DNA of 64,000 nt from Rana temporaria (Eukaryota; Chordata; Amphibia; Anura; Ranidae), in NCBI RefSeq assembly GCF_905171775.1, contig NC_053491.1, positions 396,976,838-397,040,837 of the forward strand, given 5' to 3'. Made by a program: the position numbers and the translations under genes. Below the pieces are notes generated by a model, which saw only the letters and a list, made by a program, of their open reading frames with translations, was not told the origin of the DNA and ran no database searches. This document shows, piece after piece, positions 1 through 11,702 of this stretch. Within the stretch, counting starts at the first letter, position 1; each line of letters opens with the position of its first letter.

Positions 1-509
1 TGTCCCAATCCACCGCCGTCAGCAACGAGCTGAAGATCGTCAGGACTAATGAGAAGGAGCAGCTGCAGGGTCTCAATGACCGCTTTGTCACCTACATCGA
101 GAAGGTCCACCACCTGGAGCAGCAGAACAAGTTGCTGGAGACCGAGGTGACCTTGCTGAGGCAGAAGCAGTCAGAACCGTCCAGGCTCAGCCAGATCTTC
201 GAGCAGGAGATCAGGGAGCTGAGGTCCAGGCTGGAGGAACAACTCAATGAGAAGGACCAGGCTCAGCTAGACTGCCAGCAGCTGGAGAACCTTGCCCATC
301 AGCTGCAGGAGAAGCTGGCCCATGAGACAACCAAGAGGCAAGAAGCCGAGGAGGTCATGAAGGACTTCAGGAAGGATGTGGACCAAGCCACCCTGGACCG
401 CCTGCAGCTGGAGAAGAAAGTGGAGTCCCTTCTGGATGAGTTGGCTTTCCTGAGGAAGGTCCATGAAGAAGAAGTGTCCGAGCTTCAGAGTGCTGTGACA
501 GAGGCGCAG
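1..509 (+). CDS. Type IV intermediate filament (internexin/XNIF-like), 5'-truncated exon: coil 1A-1B
   Basis: Reading from base 3, the exon encodes 169 residues of an intermediate-filament rod. It contains the helix initiation motif LNDRFVTYIEKVHHLEQQNK (about residues 23-42) and then coil 1B heptads ending in VTEAQ. The head domain and start codon lie left of the window. These proteins polymerise through coiled coils into 10-nm filaments, in neurons for type IV members. The exon ends in phase 0 at 509 with donor GTGGGT at 510. There is no type III-style intron inside coil 1, which fits type IV, but an intron after VTEAQ is absent from mammalian INA, NEFL and NEFM. Best match by eye is alpha-internexin/xefiltin/XNIF; the exact orthologue is not settled. 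Confidence 0.9.
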
Positions 510-900
510 GTGGGTCCTTGGGGAAGGGCAGGGGGGTCCTTGGGGAAGGGCAGGGGGGTCCTTGAGGAAGGGCAGGTGGTCCTTGGGGAAGGGCAGCCTT
601 GAGGAAGGGCAGGTGGGTCCTTTGGGAAGGGCGGGTGGTCCTTGGGGAAGGGCAGCCTTGAGGAAGGGCAGGTGGGTCCTTTGGGAAGGGCAGGTGGTCC
701 TTGGGGAAGGGCAGCCTTGAGGAAGGGCAGGTGGGTCCTTTGGGAAGGGCAGGTGGGTCCTTGAGGAAGGGCAGGTGGTCGTTGAGGAAGAGCAGATGGG
801 TCCTTGAGGAAGGGCAGCCTTGAGGAAGGGCAGGTGGGTCCTTTGGGAAGGGTAGGGGTCCTTGGGGAGGGGCAGGTGGGTCCTTGAGGAAGGACAGGAG
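510..900 (+). repeat. GC-rich minisatellite starting at the exon 1 splice donor
   Basis: Units of about 20-22 bp of the form GGTCCTTGGGGAAGGGCAG are arranged partly in a higher-order period of about 60 bp. The array begins exactly at the donor site. The donor neighbourhood GCAGGTGGGTCC is reproduced at about 610, 669, 728, 750, 831 and 873, with several further one-base variants (GCAGGTGGTCC). The antisense strand gives proline-rich open frames that I do not regard as genes. Confidence 0.9.
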
Positions 901-2179
901 GTGCCAGGAAGGGCGGTGGCTCCTGCAGGGATGGGAGGAGGGGGGAACATGAGCATCTGTGTGATGAAGGTCCATATGAGGGCACTCCTGAGTGATTCAA
1001 GTGGTTTAAGCTCAACACACAGGTTGCATTCTAATTGTACAATCTCTTTTATATCTACCAATACTTATGTGGTGCAAGAGCCTGATTGATTGGATACAGC
1101 TTGATTGGATTGTTTGGGTTTGTCCTCAGAGGACATAGTTTGGTAAATATAAAGTTGATTGTATGGAGATTTTACAGTCATATTCATTTTATGAGGTGTA
1201 TGGTGACCCTTAGTTATGCTTCTGCTTTAAACCTTTAATTTTCTACATGTTACATTAATATTATCTGGACTATTTAAAGTTGAACTCCAATAAAATTCTG
1301 CAGTGGGGCTGCACCTCTATACTGCAAGGGTTGATTGCGCCTTTAGGTCTATGGGACATGGAAAATAAGATTTACCAACCAGATCCTCCATAATGATAGA
1401 TACGTCCCCACAGCATCTTTTCCTCCATGCCCCTGTGGTCTAGGGTCCTGATGTCATCAAGACTGATGCAGGGTCCACGCCAAAATACAGTGCACTGCTG
1501 GAATATGGGGGCACCGTTTACCAGGGAGTGGATGATTGGGTAAATAAAATGATTTTACTTTCCCCTAGACCAAACAAGTAGTTAACTCTTGCATTGCATC
1601 CCACTGCTAGGGATAATATTTACAATCCCTGGAGTTGGTCTTTATGCTGCATATTATTTGTACCTACAGTCTTGAAGGGGTTACCTACATACGTTGAACA
1701 TGTCTTCTAGGGACACCCTCATATGTTATATAACATCTTTGCAGATTTTCCAGACTTCGGCTTTAAATACGTATTTTTGTATTATTATTAATATTTAAAA
1801 TGGACAGAATTATTGTATGTGCAGTGGTGAGTCTGGTGTTGCACCAAAGACAGTGAAAGTAACATACACAGATTCAGCAGTAAGGTCCCCCTGAATTTTT
1901 TATACAGGATTTTTATAGCGCCAACATTTTGTGCAGTGCTTTACAAAATAAAAGGAGACAGAATGGTTACAATAAAATTTGATGCAAAAGAATCAGCTTG
2001 TGAGAGCTTACAATCTAAAAAGGGAGGGGCAAGTGACACAGAAGATAATGAGATGATGATAATGATAAAAGATAATGGAATGGGCAGATCGGGAAAAAGT
2101 ACAGTTTATTAGGTGGAGTGGGATAGAAAAGATAGGCAGATATTAAAAAAAGTAGCTAATACTCTATATTTATATCTAC

Positions 2180-2187
<8 letters not shown>
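901..2187. other. Intron 1 sequence, mostly unrecognised
   Basis: AT-rich intronic DNA with no coding signal. Bases about 1890-2075 match by eye a common vertebrate interspersed sequence (TTTATAGCGCCAACATTTTG, then GAGAGCTTACAATCTAAAAA), probably a transposon fragment. Bases 1670-1755 are a diverged copy of 3440-3560 (shared GTCTTCTAG, GACAC and ATATAA blocks), a local duplication of unknown origin. Confidence 0.4.

Positions 2188-2247
<60 letters not shown>
2188..2247. repeat. (TA)n microsatellite
   Basis: A nearly perfect run of about 29 TA dinucleotides in intron 1. Confidence 0.95.
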
Positions 2248-2250
<3 letters not shown>

Positions 2251-2537
2251 ACCGGAATAGTCCTTTTGCCCTTTCCATTTCTTTTGGGGTCTTTTGGTTC
2301 TTGGGGTACCCTGAGCCCTATCTCTATCTAATCAAGTTTTGGATGATGGTACTACTATTAACTCTATGATGTGTATTTTACCAAAGAGGCTAACAATTAA
2401 TCTATACTTATATCTGTATGCAGACCAGACATGGTAAAACGAAACAGGTTATGCTGAGTTGGGCTAAAAGAGAGAAAAAAAGCCCCATTGGTCAAAAACA
2501 CTTTCTCCATAGAAGCCATGGTTTCCATACATTGCAC

Positions 2538-2830
2538 CATGGGCGGACTGACCATTGAGGCACTCGGGCACTGCCCGAGGGCCCCATGCCACTAGGGAGC
2601 CCCATCAGGGTTGCCAGGCTCATTAAAACCAGGGACAGTATGTAAAAATCTGTGTTTTTTTTTACATCTATCCCTGATATGTCCAAAACCGACATGCTTT
2701 TGATGTGAAAATCCTGAGATTTTAGCTGCCCCGCCTCTGTAATGCCTCCTGGCTTGGTGGCCATCTGTAAGCCTGGGGCCCCATAATCTTCTATTGCCCG
2801 GGGGCCCCATGAGTTGTCAGTCCGCCCCTG
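2538..2830. mobile_element. hAT-type MITE, 293 bp, with 8-bp target duplication
   Basis: Terminal inverted repeats are CATGGGCGGACTGAC at the left and the complement of CAGGGGCGGACTGAC at the right. They are flanked by the identical 8-mer CATTGCAC (2530-2537 and 2831-2838). An 8-bp duplication with CAG/CTG-like ends is the hAT signature. There is no transposase; inside is a GGGGCCCC-rich body. Confidence 0.9.
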
Positions 2831-2838
2831 CATTGCAC

Positions 2839-5045
2839 CAACAATGTTCAACATTTCTATTCAGTTTGTAATAAATCACAGTTGAATATTAGTCTGTATT
2901 TGTACTGTAGACCAGCGGGTGTTCCATTTGTCCCAGGAGCAAATAAGCATTTGCATGCTTCACCCACTACCCAAAAATGAGGAATAGACCCAAATGCAGA
3001 TGCCTTCTTCCCTTTTAAGAAGGTTCTACTGAACTTACTGTATAATAAACTGAAATACACAATTGAATAAATATAGAATGACATGTCGGTTTTTATTGCG
3101 AAATATGTCCGCTAGCATTAGCGTATTGTATACAAACTGCATGTGGTTAATACATTTAATGATAAAAATAAGCATATACATTTTTTTTTTTTAATTAATT
3201 AACATCTTTATGTATATTTTTCTGCAAATGTACAAGTAGACCAAGTTGTCCAGTGACAAAAAAGTGACAGTAACAGGGTTTGAGGCAAGCTATAACATTG
3301 GCCAGAGGTGCTAACAACATTCAGCTTTCATTCACATGGTTCAGATCATCTCTTTAGAAAAAGATACTGGTCCATATATATGTTCAAGAACCCAGAGAGG
3401 TAATGGTCCTTTGATGCTGCATGTCATTTTCTTCTACAACAGCCTTAAAAAGGGTTCCCCGCATATGCTGAACATTAGTGGGGAGTGGCACTCTAAAACA
3501 GCCACGTAAGGTGACGTCTTCTAGAGACACATTGGCACCACCCCTACAGTTATATAATATCTCTGCAGAAACCCTGGAGCAGATTGTACATGTGTACGGC
3601 TATTAAATATGGTAGAAAATGTGAACTTTTCGTTGACGGAAGTAGAATTAGTTGCATATCAAAGTGTTAAAACATTTACTGATTATTGGTATACTGCATA
3701 TTTCCCCATCACCTCCTTGTCGCAGTAGGTTGGTTTTGCATTGCCTTGGTGAGATCTACTAACCATACTAAATGCAGTTAAAGTTGGCTCAGGTTTGTGA
3801 GATTTTATTGAATTCCATTGCAGGATAAAGCTGACAGTAGCCCATTGGGAGAGGCTGATTGCAGCGTTTCCATCGATTGGACTATTGGACAGGGAGCAAG
3901 AAAAATACTGCTAAGTAATCACTGGCAGTATTCCTTCTAGAAATTTCTCTCAGTAAAGGTGGGATAAAGGAGTAGTTGGATAGTTTCATAGTTGCACACA
4001 AGTGGGCAGGGGGTCTTCATTTGAATTTATTATAATGGCATTATTACCAGGGATAGACAAAATCCCTATTGCTTTCCCCTCCCAACTACCGGACATCTGT
4101 CAGCCAATAAGCACCAAATAGAAGTGTGGTCAGATGGCTATCGGGGCTGCTATATCTATGCGATCAATGAAATAGTTGTAGATGCAGACCTATCAGATGC
4201 TGTTGATTATGTAAATATAGCCCTTGGAAGACATTGACCAGAGCATCAATGTGATTGATGGAGGAAGCTCTAGAAATCAGCTAGAGCAGCACTTAAGCTT
4301 GAAAACAGGCATTTGCAGTCAGTGCCGGGACAAAGTGATCTGGCAAAATGCACCAACCCCCCCCCCCCCCCCCGATGAGCTTTGCATGTCAGCAAATATC
4401 CCCCCACAAAGAAATAAGCACTGCATGCTTACCCCCTAAGGAAATATCCCCCCTCCTCCCAGTACAAATCTGCCCCCTGCTGAAATCCCCCTCCTCCTAC
4501 AAATCCCCCCAGCACAAATGCCTCTTAACATAAATCCTCTACCCATATAATTTCCCCTCTGAGTACACCCCCCCCCTCCTTTTAGGCACAAATTCCCCCC
4601 TCTTACCACAAATCTTCTTTCACTCCCAAGACAAATCCCCCTAAATCGCCATTCTTAGCACCCCTCTTCCCAAATGTTTCCTCCTAGAACAATGCAGCAC
4701 CCCCCCCCCCCCCTCATCCTCACATGATACCACAGTACCCAGGAAAGATCCTCCTCCTGCCACCCCTTGTTCCAACCCTGTTTGCAGTACTTGTGAGCAT
4801 TCAGTACCCATATTTGGATATCTTGGTGATCCAACATTTGAACCTTAATTAAATGTGTGCTGTAAAAAAAAGGGGATAAACTGTCACAATATTCTATGCA
4901 CCAAAGGATGTAATTTTGTAGCATACATACATTGAGACAATCTTCAGGAGAGAAGATATCTGAGTTGGATAGAATCGCAGGTGCTAAGTAATTATCATTC
5001 AATGCACCGTAGATGTTAGATCCTTGGGGGAATATGCCAAAGATA
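2839..5045. other. Intron 1, no gene seen; C-rich block
   Basis: Nothing recognisable except poly(T) near 3180 and a low-complexity C-rich, pyrimidine-biased block at about 4350-4710 with runs such as 4359-4374 and 4698-4712. Confidence 0.4.
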
Positions 5046-6966
5046 TGGTCTATGGGATCATTGAGGGCTCCAGGCTTTATAGGTCTGAGCGCTTCTATGG
5101 GATCATTGAGGGCTCCAGGCTTTATAGGTCTGAGTGCTTCTATGGGATCATTGAGGGCTGCAGGCTTTATAGGTCTGAGGGCTTCTATGGGTTCATTGAG
5201 GGCTCCAGGCTTCATAGGTCTGAGCGCTTCTATGGGATCATTGAAGGCTCCAGGCTTTATAGGTCTGAGCGCTTCTATGGGATCATTGAGGGCTCCAGGC
5301 TTCATAGGTCTGATCGCTTCTATGGGATCATTGAGGGCTGCAGGCTTTATAGGTCTGAGCGCTTCTACGGGATCATTGAGGGCTGCAGGCTTCATAGGTC
5401 TGAGCGCTTCTATGGGATCATTGAGGGCTGCAGGCTTTATAGGTCTGAGCGCTTCTATGGGATCATTGAGGGCTGCAGGCTTTATAGGTCTGAGCGCTTC
5501 TATGGGATCATTGAGGGCTCCAGGCTTCATAGGTCTGAGCGCTTCTATGGGATCATTGAAGGCTCCAGGCTTTATAGGTCTGAGCGCTTCTATGGGATCA
5601 TTGAGGGCTCCAGGCTTTATAGGTCTGAGCGCTTCTATGGGATCATTGAGGGCTGCAGGCTTTATAGGTCTGAGCGCTTCTATGGGATCATTGAGGGCTG
5701 CAGGCTTTATAGGTCTGAGCGCTTCTATAGGATCATTGAGGGCTCCAGGCTTCATAGGTCTGGGCGCTTTTATGGGATCATTGAGGGCTCCAGGCTTCAT
5801 AGGTCTGGGCGCTTTTATGGGATCATTGAGGGCTCCAGGCTTCATAGGTCTGGGCGCTTCTATGGGATCATTGAGGGCTGCAGGCTTCATAGGTCTGAGC
5901 ACTTCTATGGGATCATTAAGGGCTGCAGGCTTTATAGGTCTAAAGCGCTTCTATGGGACCATTGAGGGCTCCAGGCTTCATAGGTCTGAGCGCTTCTATG
6001 GGATCATTGAGGGCTCCAGGCTTCATAGGTCTGAGCGCTTCTATGGGATCATTGAGGGCTCCAGGCTTTATAGGTCTGAGCGCTTCTATGGGTTCATTGA
6101 GGGCTCCAGGCTTCATAGGCCTGAGCGCTTCTATGGGATCATTGAGGGCTCCAGGCTTTATAGGTCTGAGCGCTTCTATGGGTTCATTGAGGGCTCCAGG
6201 CTTCATAGGTCTGAGCGCTTCTATGGGATCATTGAGGGCTCCAGGCTTTATAGGTCTGAGCGTTTCTATGGGATCATTGAGGGCTCCAGGCTTCATAGGT
6301 CTGAGCGCTTCTATGGGATCATTGAGGGCTCCAGGCTTTATAGGTCTGAGCGCTTCTATGGGTTCATTGAGGGCTCCAGGCTTCATAGGCCTGAGCGCTT
6401 CTATGGGATCATTGAGGGCTGCAGGCTTTATAGGTCTGAGCACTTCTATGGGGTTATTTAGGGCTCCAGGCTTCATAGGTCTGAGCACTTCTATGGGATC
6501 ATTGAGGGCTCCAGGCTTCATAGGCCTGAGTGCTTCTATGGGATCATTGAGGGCTCCAGGCTTTATAGGTCTGAGCGCTTCTATGGGATCATTGAGGGCT
6601 GCAGGCTTTATAGGTCTGAGCGCTTCTATGGGGTTATTTAGGGCTCCTGGCTTCATAGGCCTGAGCGCTTCTATGGGGTTATTTAGGGCTCCTGGCTTCA
6701 TAGGTCTGGGCGCTTTTATGGGATCATTGAGGGCTGTAGGCTTTATAGGTCTGAGCATTTCTATGGGGTTATTTAGGGCTTCAGTCTTCATAGGTCTGAG
6801 CGCTTCTATGGGATCATTAAGGGCTCCTGGCTTCATAGGTCTGAGCGCTTCTATGGGACCATTGAGGGCTACAGGCTTTATAGGTCTGAGCGCTTCTATG
6901 GGGTTATTTAGGGCTCCAGGCTTCATAGGTTTGGGAGCTGTTGTGTGGTCATTAAGGGCTCCATAA
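5046..6966. repeat. 45-bp minisatellite, about 42 copies
   Basis: The unit is 45 bp, containing TCTATGGGATCATTGAGGGC, then TCCAGGCTTTATAGGTCTGA and GCGCT. Common variants are TCCAGG versus TGCAGG, TTTATAGG versus TTCATAGG, and GGATCATTGAGG versus GGGTTATTTAGG. The variants recur in runs, suggesting higher-order repeats of two or more units. Because 45 is a multiple of three and the unit carries no stop in several frames, long frames are open on both strands (415, 328, 482, 313 and 337 codons). An extra base near 5941 shifts the register. No start, splice or codon-bias evidence supports a protein. Confidence 0.95.
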
Positions 6967-8351
6967 GTCTGGTTATTTTATGTTGCAGCAGCTATATTGC
7001 TATTAATATTTTTCCAGTTAAACTCAGAAATAAGTTAAAACTACACTTATTCTTTAATGAAAATTAGATTTAGAATTTTATATCTTGAACCATGTCTGCT
7101 GGTCTTAAAATTCTGGTGTAAAAGCCTGCATGTATGTTGGTTTTATTTGCCCCCAAAGGAAACCTATTACACAGTGTTCAGACTTAGATGGTAGCTTAGA
7201 TGCCAGAAACCAGGAATGCCTTCTATTTTTTGGGGATGGTGATAACATGGCACTGGATAGATTTAACTTCATAGACAACCATCTATGGTATAGAATCCAA
7301 TTATGTATTTGTTGCGATACTACTTGCATTCACTTACCTTGCAGTAAATCCTTTCAAGCATAGAATAAAAAATAACCCCATAGTGATCAAAGATTACCAG
7401 TCCTGGCCATGACACCAGGAGGAAATGCCTGTATGGAATGTGTTACTATGAGTAATGAAGTAGGTTTACCATAACAAGTAGCCAGTGACAGCTCTTATAT
7501 AGGTGAGGCGGGCCACCCGTCACATGACCCCGCCCCTTCTGGTCCTGCAAGTTAGGAGTCTACTGTAGATATGAATGTGTATTGATCAGTCATTTAAAAT
7601 GGGTTGTATTGATAGTGATAGGACAAAAATCAGACATTAGATGCTGATATTTTCACATGTGCAGGGAAATGTTATGAATGAAGTCCAGTCAAACAAGAAT
7701 TTATTGTGTATGGAAAGTCAAAACTTTTTTGTTTTAATTTCAGTTAGCGTGAAGAAGGGTTAGAACCCCTCTCAGTTTGCGGTCTGAATTTGTATCTGCA
7801 TCATACTGTTGTGAAGATCTACATTTTTGAGCTGTCACTAAAATAGGATTAGATAATAAATCTAAGAAGCGATTTTCCCCTTGCTTTGGATAGATTTCCT
7901 CTTGTGTCTACAGCTCAGCAAATGAGGGTAAATCTCTCCAATGGGACATACATGGCAGAAAATCCTCTGGCTACTTTAACCATTCCTTACTCTTTCCATA
8001 ATGAAAAAAAGTTGGGAATTTAAATCTACTTTAGAGAAAACATCATATATGTTGGAATGTAAGTAGAACGTAATGAATATGGGTGGCTTTACATATCAAA
8101 GACACTAAAGGGCTCCCATAGGAAATCTACAATGTGCCAGTCAAAGCAGACCATGGCACAGCTGCCTAAAGCTAGAAATGTTCATTAGAAAAACAATAAA
8201 AAAACAAAAATTCAATTGTAGGTCTAATTTGAGTGCAGGAAATAGTGTCCCAGTTGTAAAACATTTGTTTAACTAGTGTGTAGACATCAGTCAGTTCTAT
8301 CCAGTTATTACACTTGTTCCACTAATAATATTATTATTGTTATACAGGCTT
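6967..8351. other. Intron 1, nothing recognised
   Basis: AT-rich DNA without coding potential, clear inverted ends or tandem structure. Short chance frames around 7105-7363 have no supporting features. Confidence 0.4.
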
Positions 8352-9488
8352 TACCGTATTTATCGGCATATAACACGCACAGGCGTATAACACGCACCTT
8401 CATTTTAAGAGGGAAGCTTCAAGAAAAAAACGTAAATTTTAAATAAAGAACTTTGAAGCAAAATAAGGGTCAGTCCCCATCAATGCAGCCTGATCAATGC
8501 CCATCTGCAGCTTCACAATTACCCATTAATGCAGCTTGATCAATGCCCATCTGTAGCCTCACCATTGCACATCAATGCAGCTTGATCAATGCCCATCTGC
8601 AGCTTCACCATTGCCCATTAATGCAGCTTGATCAATGCCCATCTGTAGCCTCACCATTGCACATCAATGCAGCTCAGTGGCGGCCCGTCCATAGGGGCGC
8701 CCGGGCGCCGCCCCCCATCCCACAGTCAGTAAAAAAAAAAAAAAAAAAAATATTTTTTTTTTAAATCTGTCCCTTTAAGAATTTTTTTTTTCCCAAAAAA
8801 GGGCCTTATGGGCTCTATGTCCGCGCGCCGGACGCCGGGAACAGTCCTGTAGGAGTAGCGCCACGTCTGTGCAATCACGGGATTGCAGACGCGGCGCTAC
8901 ATTGGCACAAAAAATATGCCTTTGTGGCGCTCTCCATCGCGCCATTTGCTTCCGGCGCGATGGAGTGTATAGTTATGGCCGGGCGGGTGCATACACTGTC
9001 TGTGTGCACCCGCCCGTCTCTGTGCTCGTTCCGACGTCACTTGAAAAACAGGAAGTGACGTCGGGGCAGCTCGAGCTCAGTGCGCCCGACCGTGGACGAG
9101 GTAAGCTTGCCTGTCTCTACTTCGGCGGCCGCTTCACAGCTGCATCCAACCCCTCCCGCGATTTCCACAAAGTATGTTCGTATTCGGCGGCCGGCCCCCC
9201 CTCCCCCCCCCCCCCCCCGCTTATTCAAAGTTTTTTTTTCAATTGATTATTCGGCGGCCCCCCCCGCTTATTCAAAGGCTTTTTATTGCATTTAATATTC
9301 GTCATTTTTTTTATCTAATATTCGGCGGCTGGCATCCACCCTCCACCCCCCCTGCTTAATCCAATTTCTTTTTTATATACAATGCCAGGCAACAACCCCC
9401 CCCCCCCCAATCAATGTTTTTTTTTATTTAATATTAGTTAAATATATTAAGCTTATTAACAATTTATTTTTTATATTTGATTCAATTT

Positions 9489-10340
9489 AGCATTAAGTAT
9501 AAAAAAAGTTTTTTTTTTAATAACTGGGGGGGAGGGGGGGGTGGTCTGGTGGGGTAGTGTTACCGCCCGCTGTAGTGTTACTTGTGCTGTAATGAATTTT
9601 TACATAGAAAATAAATGTTGTTAAAGCGGGGGTTCACCCTATCGACAGGAAAAAAAAAAAAATTTTTTCTTTTACCTTTAAATCAGGCACTGTAGCGCGA
9701 GCTACAGTATGCCTGTCCCGAATTTTTTCCCCCCATACTCACCTTGTAGTCGTCCATCGAAGATACCGGGGAATGGGCGTGCCTCTGGAGACGGAGGATG
9801 ATTGACGGCCGGCTCTGGCGCGTCACGCTTCTCCGGAAATAGCCGAAATAGGCTTGGTCTTCACGACGCGTGCGCATAGCCTGTGCGCACGCGCCGTGAA
9901 GAGCCGAGACCTACTCCGGCTGTCTTCGGGGAGAGTGACGTGCCAGGGCCGGCCGTCAATCATCCTCCCTCTCCATAGGCACGCCCATTCCCCGCGGGAG
10001 CCGGAATCTACGATGGACGACTACGAGGTGAGTACGGGGTTAAAAAAATCGGGACAGGCATACTGTAGCTCGCGCTACAATGCCTGTCTCGATGGTAACA
10101 TCATGTGGGTCAGGGTGAACTACCGCTTTAATAAATGGGTAAATGAATTATAAAAAAAAGATTTTTCCAATAACGGTTATTAAAAAAATCTTTTTTTTTA
10201 TAATTCATTTACCCATTTATTAACAACATTTCTTTTCTATGTAAAAATTCATTACAGCACAAATAGCGGGCGGTAACACTACCCCACCAGACCACCCCCC
10301 CCCCAGTTATTAAAAAAAAAACTTTTTTTATACTTAATGT
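9489..10340. repeat. Large palindrome split by a MITE
   Basis: Bases 9489-9624 plus 10132-10168 pair with 10172-10340. Landmarks are CATTAAGTATAAAAAAAG against its complement at about 10320-10338, the GGTCTGGTGGGGTAGTG block against CACTACCCCACCAGACC, and TAAATGGGTAAATGAATTAT against its complement just past the centre at about 10170. Without the MITE at 9621-10131 it would be a continuous hairpin of about 170 bp per arm. Confidence 0.85.
9621..10131. mobile_element. TTAA-flanked foldback MITE
   Basis: TTAA at 9621-9624 and 10128-10131 flank inverted ends AAAGCGGGGGTTCACCC and GGGTGAACTACCGCTTT. Inner arms (GCGCGAGCTACAGTATGCCT and its complement) make it a foldback. It is the same family as 27693-28196. 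The TTAA target suggests piggyBac-type mobilisation (inference). Confidence 0.85.
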
Positions 10341-10382
10341 GCAGGGAAAATATCGGCCGTCAACACCACCCCACCCCCCGCT

Positions 10383-10826
10383 TGCAAATTGTCCTGCGAC
10401 TTGGGACTGGAAAGTTGCAGGATAAGTTGGACCCGATGATTTCCAATGAGAACTGTTCATATCTGTGCAACTTTGAAGTAGTTCCTGCATTACTTTTGTC
10501 CCACTTTGATGTGACTTGAGGTCCATAGACCTCCAGAATACATAGGCATTGCTTCAAGTCGCTGCAAAATCGCACCAAAAAATTGTGGCAGAATCTTGCG
10601 ACTTTCAGGCTAATGCAGTCTGAAAGTTGCACAATTCTACTGCAATTCTGATGTGACTTAAAGCAATGCCTGTGTATTCTGGAGGTCTATGGACCTCAAG
10701 TTGCATCAAAGTGGGACCAAAGTAATGCAGGGACTACTTTGAAGTCGCACAGATATGAACGGTTCTCATTGGAAATCATGGGGTACGACTTGTCATGCAA
10801 CATTTAAGTCCCAAGTCGCAGGACAA
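10383..10826. repeat. Foldback repeat
   Basis: TGCAAATTGTCCTGCGACTT at the left pairs with AAGTCGCAGGACAAG at the right. Inner arms GGTCCATAGACCTCCAGAAT and ATTCTGGAGGTCTATGGACC pair around a centre near 10605. It is probably a non-autonomous DNA element. Confidence 0.75.
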
Positions 10827-10829
10827 GTA

Positions 10830-11702
10830 ATTCCTGCAGTCTCTGGTAATCTTGTGCAGTATGTCCGCAGTCTCTGGTAATCTCCTGCAGTATGTCCGCA
10901 GTCTCTGGTAATCTTGTGCAGTATGTCTGCAGTCTCTGGTAATCTTGTGTAGTATGTCCGCAGTCTCTGGTAATCTTGTGTAGTATGTCCGCAGTGGTAA
11001 TCTTTTGCAGTATGTTCGCAGTCTCTGGTAATCTCCTGCAGTATGTCCGCAGTCTCTGGTAATCTCCTGCAGTATGTCTGCAGTCTCTGGTAATCTTGTG
11101 CAGTATGTCCGCAGTCTCTGGTAATCCTGTGCAGTATGTCCGCAGTCTCTGGTAATCTCCTGCAGTATGTCCGCAGTCTCTGGTAATCTCCTGCAGTATG
11201 TCCGCAGTCTCTGGTAATCTCCTGCTGTATGTCCGCAGTCTCTGGTAATCTTTTGCAGTATGTCCGCAGTCTCTGGTAATCTCCTGCAGTATGTCTGCAG
11301 TCTCTGGTAATCTCCTGCAGTATGTCCGCAGTATGTCCGCAGTCTCTGGTAATCTTCTGCAGTATGTCCGCAGTCTCTGGTACTCTTGTGCAGTATGTCC
11401 GCAGTCTCTGGTAATCTTGTGCAGTATGTCCGCAGTCTCTGGTAATCATGTGCAGTATGTCCGCAGTCTCTGGTAATCCTGTGCAGTATGTCCGCAGTCT
11501 CTGGTAATCCTGTGCAGTATGTCCGCAGTCTCTGGTAATCCTGTGCAGTATGTCCGCAGTCTCTGGTAATCCTGTGCAGTATGTCCGCAGTCTCTGGTAA
11601 TCCTGTGCAGTATGTCCGCAGTCTCTGGTAATCCTGTGCAGTATGTCCGCAGTCTCTGGTAATCCTGTGCAGTATGTCCGCAGTCTCTGGTAATCTCCTG
11701 CC
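10830..11702. repeat. 31-bp minisatellite, about 28 copies
   Basis: The unit is GTCTCTGGTAATCCTGTGCA followed by GTATGTCCGCA (31 bp), with variants CTTGTGCAG, CTCCTGCAG and CTTTTGCAG. Since 31 is not a multiple of three, three consecutive units are read in all three frames, and each is free of stops on the minus strand, giving chance frames of over 300 codons. Near-identical CCTGTGCAG units are clustered at the right end (about 11470-11690). Confidence 0.95.

Noticed and set aside
509..510. Type III (vimentin/desmin-like) filament gene
   Set aside because: Coil 1 lacks the type III introns and the 125-bp exon with junction before KLLEGEE is type IV.
267..1061. Proline-rich antisense frames opposite exon 1
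   Set aside because: They are the reverse reading of the donor-derived minisatellite and the coding exon.
4655..6966. Several 313-482-codon frames on both strands
   Set aside because: All arise from the 45-bp tandem repeat; frame openness follows from unit length and absence of stops.
5046..11702. CRISPR-like regularly spaced repeats
   Set aside because: Units are contiguous without unique spacers, there are no cas genes, and the context is a vertebrate nuclear intron.
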